DNA of 64,000 nucleotides from Trema orientale (lineage: Eukaryota > Streptophyta > Magnoliopsida > Rosales > Cannabaceae). Position numbers and translations under genes: made by a program. The notes under the pieces are model-generated. The model was not told the origin of the DNA. It saw only the letters and a list, made by a program, of their open reading frames with translations, and did no database searches. The stretch covers positions 193,137 to 257,136 of the forward strand of contig JXTC01000327.1 in the NCBI GenBank assembly GCA_002914845.1, in the 5' to 3' direction. Below, piece after piece: positions 61,422-64,000 of the stretch; position 1 is the stretch's first letter; each line of letters starts with the position of its first letter.

Positions 61422-62930
61422 CGAGATTTTTAGAAAGGGAATTAGCACTAGAGTAAAGAAGAAAACATGCTAATTCTATGTAATTTTATATTTTATGCAA
61501 AATGTCCCCATGTAATTTTATAATTTATGAAATGAAATTTTTAGAAAAATTCTCTCTCTCTTTGTTTTGTTCGAAAATGCAAGAGGACTCAAAAACTTGA
61601 CCAAACATCACCAAATAAGACCACGGGTTAGAAAGAGTTTGAAGTAGGAAAAGGATTACCAAAGGGTGCCGACCTTTAAAAAAAAAAAAAATTGTGAAGA
61701 ATTTTGAAAAATGCAATGGTATTCTCGGGTTCTACGTTATGCCCTAAATTTTGAAAAATAACAATAATAGTGTATGTAGATATATTTAAGGCCTAAAGTG
61801 GTGTGTATGAGAGTAATCACGTTTAAGCATAAAACTTGGCATTAGGAGGTCTAATTTTGCATATAAAGAAAATGCAAATAATTGACCAAGTGAGGAAATA
61901 GATGTGAAAGTCACGGCCTAACATGTAAAAGTGGTATTTTTGGGCACAAGTGGGGCTCAAGGAGCCTCAGCCCAAAGCATGAGATAAGTATTGCCAAAAA
62001 TATCACACTTAGAAGATATGTTTGCAAAACATTGTAGAGAGATGAGCAAACGAGAAAATGAGCCCAGAGAAATGGCATAAAACGCAAAAAGTAGTATTCA
62101 AAGAATTAGATGAGCCGTAAGAGACTCGACCCAAAAAGACATATAGAGATATTTTGAAAATACCACTGTTAGAAAGCATATATATCACAAAATATATGAT
62201 TTATGAAAAATGCTCATTTTCTAAACTTTCTACCAATAAGAGTGGTAAAAATTAGGTCTTACTAATAATATTGGTAAAAATCTAAAACAGATTTCATACT
62301 CCGTTGAGGCCGTGGCAGCCCATTGGGCCTAAACACAGCGGCCTACGTACCGTGGCCTGATGTGGGTTTCACATGCATGCATGCGACGGCATCCGAAGAA
62401 TTTTTCTTTATGAGTTTGTAATGCACATTCTCGGGATAGAATTGCTTGGTTTAATATTCCTGCTTTTCTAAGTAATTTTTTTGTATAGCAGAAAAATTAA
62501 TCCAGATGAAAAGTGAAGCCAAGAGAGATAAGCACTGGGGTATTTTAGAAAATGAAATTAAGTCCCCAGTGTTTTAAATAAATTACTGAGGAGAGAAATA
62601 ATATTTTTGGAGGAATACAGTCCCCAGTAATTTAAACTCAGTTCCTAGAATTTTGTAAAATAGTCTGGCAAACTCTTTGAATTCCTTAAAAGAGGTGGAG
62701 AGGGAGAGATGCCAAAAATTTGACTAATTACGCTTGAAAAATATTTGCGCAAAAAATTAGTCGTGAAAGGCACTCATGATAATTTTCAAGAAGTATTTGA
62801 GAATGGAAGATTTAATTTCCAGAAATCATGAGATTTTGAAAGGATGTTTCAGAAAATAGAGAATATCCAAAATTAGCACAAGCCTCTGTGAGAAAACACG
62901 CCACTCATGGAAAAGGGAAATCACGAGTTT
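61422..62930. other. Unclassified DNA before the tandem array
   Basis: No gene recognised. A GC-richer patch at 62300-62395 contains GGCCTACGTACCGTGGCC-like sequence and CATGCATGCATGCG. The rest is A-rich. Confidence 0.35.
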
Positions 62931-62934
62931 ATGG

Positions 62935-63937
62935 CGAGGTACTTATCGGGAAAGAAGCGATAAAGTTTAAAAGTAGCTGCATGGAAAAAGTATAAAAATC
63001 ATCATGCAGGAAAAATTACACATATATAGAGAAGTACTTATCGTAAAGGAGGCGATAAGGTTTTGACATCCACACGGATATGTGTTAAAATCATGCCGGG
63101 AGAACTACATGCAAGAACTCAGAAATACGAGATCTTAAAAGCATGTAGAAAAGCACTTATCGGCTTTGCACGATAAGGTTTTGACATCTGCATAGAAAAA
63201 TGTGTAAAGCTATGCAGGAAAGACTACATGTAAGAACAGAAGCTTGAACATGTAGAAAAGTACTTATCGTAGAGGCGACGAAAAGGTTTTGACATCTGCA
63301 TGTGTATATGTTAAAATCATACAAGAAGAACTACATGCAAAGACTTAGGAATGTGAGATTTTAAAAGCATGTAAAAAAGCACTTATCGGCTTTGCACGAT
63401 AAGGTTTTGACATCTGCATAGAAAAATGTGTAAAACTATATAGGAAAGACTACATGTAAGAACATGAGCTTGAACATGTAGAAAAGTACTTATTGTAGAG
63501 GCAAAGATAAGGTTTTGACATCTGTATGTGTATATGTTAAATTCATGTAGGAAGAACTACATGCAAAGACTCAGGAATGTGAGATTTTAAAAGCATGTAG
63601 AAAAGCACTTATCGGCTTTGCACGATAAAGTTTTGACATCTGCATAAAAAAATGTGTAAAGCCATACAAGAAAGACTACATATAAGAACAGAAGTTTGAA
63701 CATGTAGAAAAGTACTTATCGTAGAGGCGACGATAAGGTTTTGACATCTGCATGTGTATATGTTAAAATCATACAGGAAGAACTACATGCAAAGACTCAG
63801 GAATGTGAGATTTTAAAAGCATGTAGAAAGGCATTTAACGGCTTTGCACGATAAGGTTTTGACATCAGCATAGAAAAATGTGTAAAGCTATGCAGGAAAG
63901 ACTACATGTAAGGATAGAAGCTTGAACATGTAGAAAG
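62935..63937. repeat. 226-bp dimeric tandem repeat, each half with a CTTATCG/CGATAAG hairpin
   Basis: Hairpin starts fall at 62942, 63037, 63156, 63263, 63382, 63489, 63608, 63715 and 63834. From 63037 on, spacing alternates 119 and 107, giving a 226-bp higher-order unit. One half has loop GCTTTGCA, the other TAGAGGCGA or a variant. Each hairpin is followed by AGGTTTTGACATCTGCAT and, about 50 bp later, by ACTACATGYAARAAC. The array runs towards the window edge. Confidence 0.9.
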
Positions 63938-63978
63938 TGTTGGAATAATGTCCTATAAAGCAGTTTATTATTTAGACC
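63938..63978 (+). mobile_element. Short LTR-terminus-like insert in the tandem array
   Basis: TGTTGGAATAATGTCCTATA plus AAGCAGTTTATTATTTAGAC replaces part of a repeat unit, after which the repeat resumes (AGGAAGAACTACATGCAAAG). It matches 35226-35266. Too short to classify. Confidence 0.4.
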
Positions 63979-64000
63979 AGGAAGAACTACATGCAAAGAC

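Noticed and set aside
1-64000. CRISPR arrays, operons or bacterial defence systems
   Set aside because: The window is plant nuclear DNA. The tandem repeats have no spacer-repeat logic, and genes are multi-exon with GT-AG introns.

Overview
This is an AT-rich plant nuclear window, almost certainly from a eudicot. The genes have many short exons with GT-AG borders, plant-type organelle-targeted proteins are present, and the intergenic DNA is packed with small foldback transposons, LINE debris and LTR fragments. The species cannot be fixed from sequence alone; a rosid is only a guess. Three unresolved-base runs and one exact duplication across a gap show that it is a draft assembly.

Four genes look functional, all on the minus strand. 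(1) Folylpolyglutamate synthase, 10088-18365: 17 coding exons whose joined length is an exact multiple of three (633 aa). (2) A PrfB3-type plastid release-factor paralogue, 22416-25742: 6 exons, 423 aa, GGQ and SPF motifs lost. (3) A protein with an N-terminal GNAT acetyltransferase fold and a C-terminal tandem BRCT pair, 28019-33353: 14 exons, 684 aa, an E2F-like site about 70 bp before the ATG. (4) A single-exon F-box protein, 53106-53909: 267 aa, ACGT-core boxes upstream. The first two concern organelle or one-carbon metabolism, the third nuclear DNA or chromatin, the fourth protein turnover. They share a strand but are independent genes, not an operon.

The rest is accessory. 0-10 kb: a 578-bp hAT MITE with perfect 8-bp target duplication, long foldback elements, a small hairpin MITE and a decayed LINE 3' end. 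34-46 kb: two copies of a 360-bp MITE, a PR-10/MLP gene fragment cut by LTR-like sequence, a second LINE RNase H fragment, a 2.6-kb degenerate GTTACTAGT minisatellite, a broken fragment of a KEG-like RING/kinase gene, a 539-bp tandem duplication and Mutator-like foldbacks. 47-52.5 kb: further MITEs and a run of three related hairpins.

The last 8 kb (56-64 kb) is the least familiar part. It has two divergent TATA promoters, a proline/serine-rich coiled-coil reading frame broken by three stops, a 101-aa ORF of unknown family followed by six stem-loops in 260 bp, and a 226-bp dimeric tandem repeat in which every half carries a CTTATCG/CGATAAG stem-loop. Together these may be one large, undescribed mobile element; this is inference.
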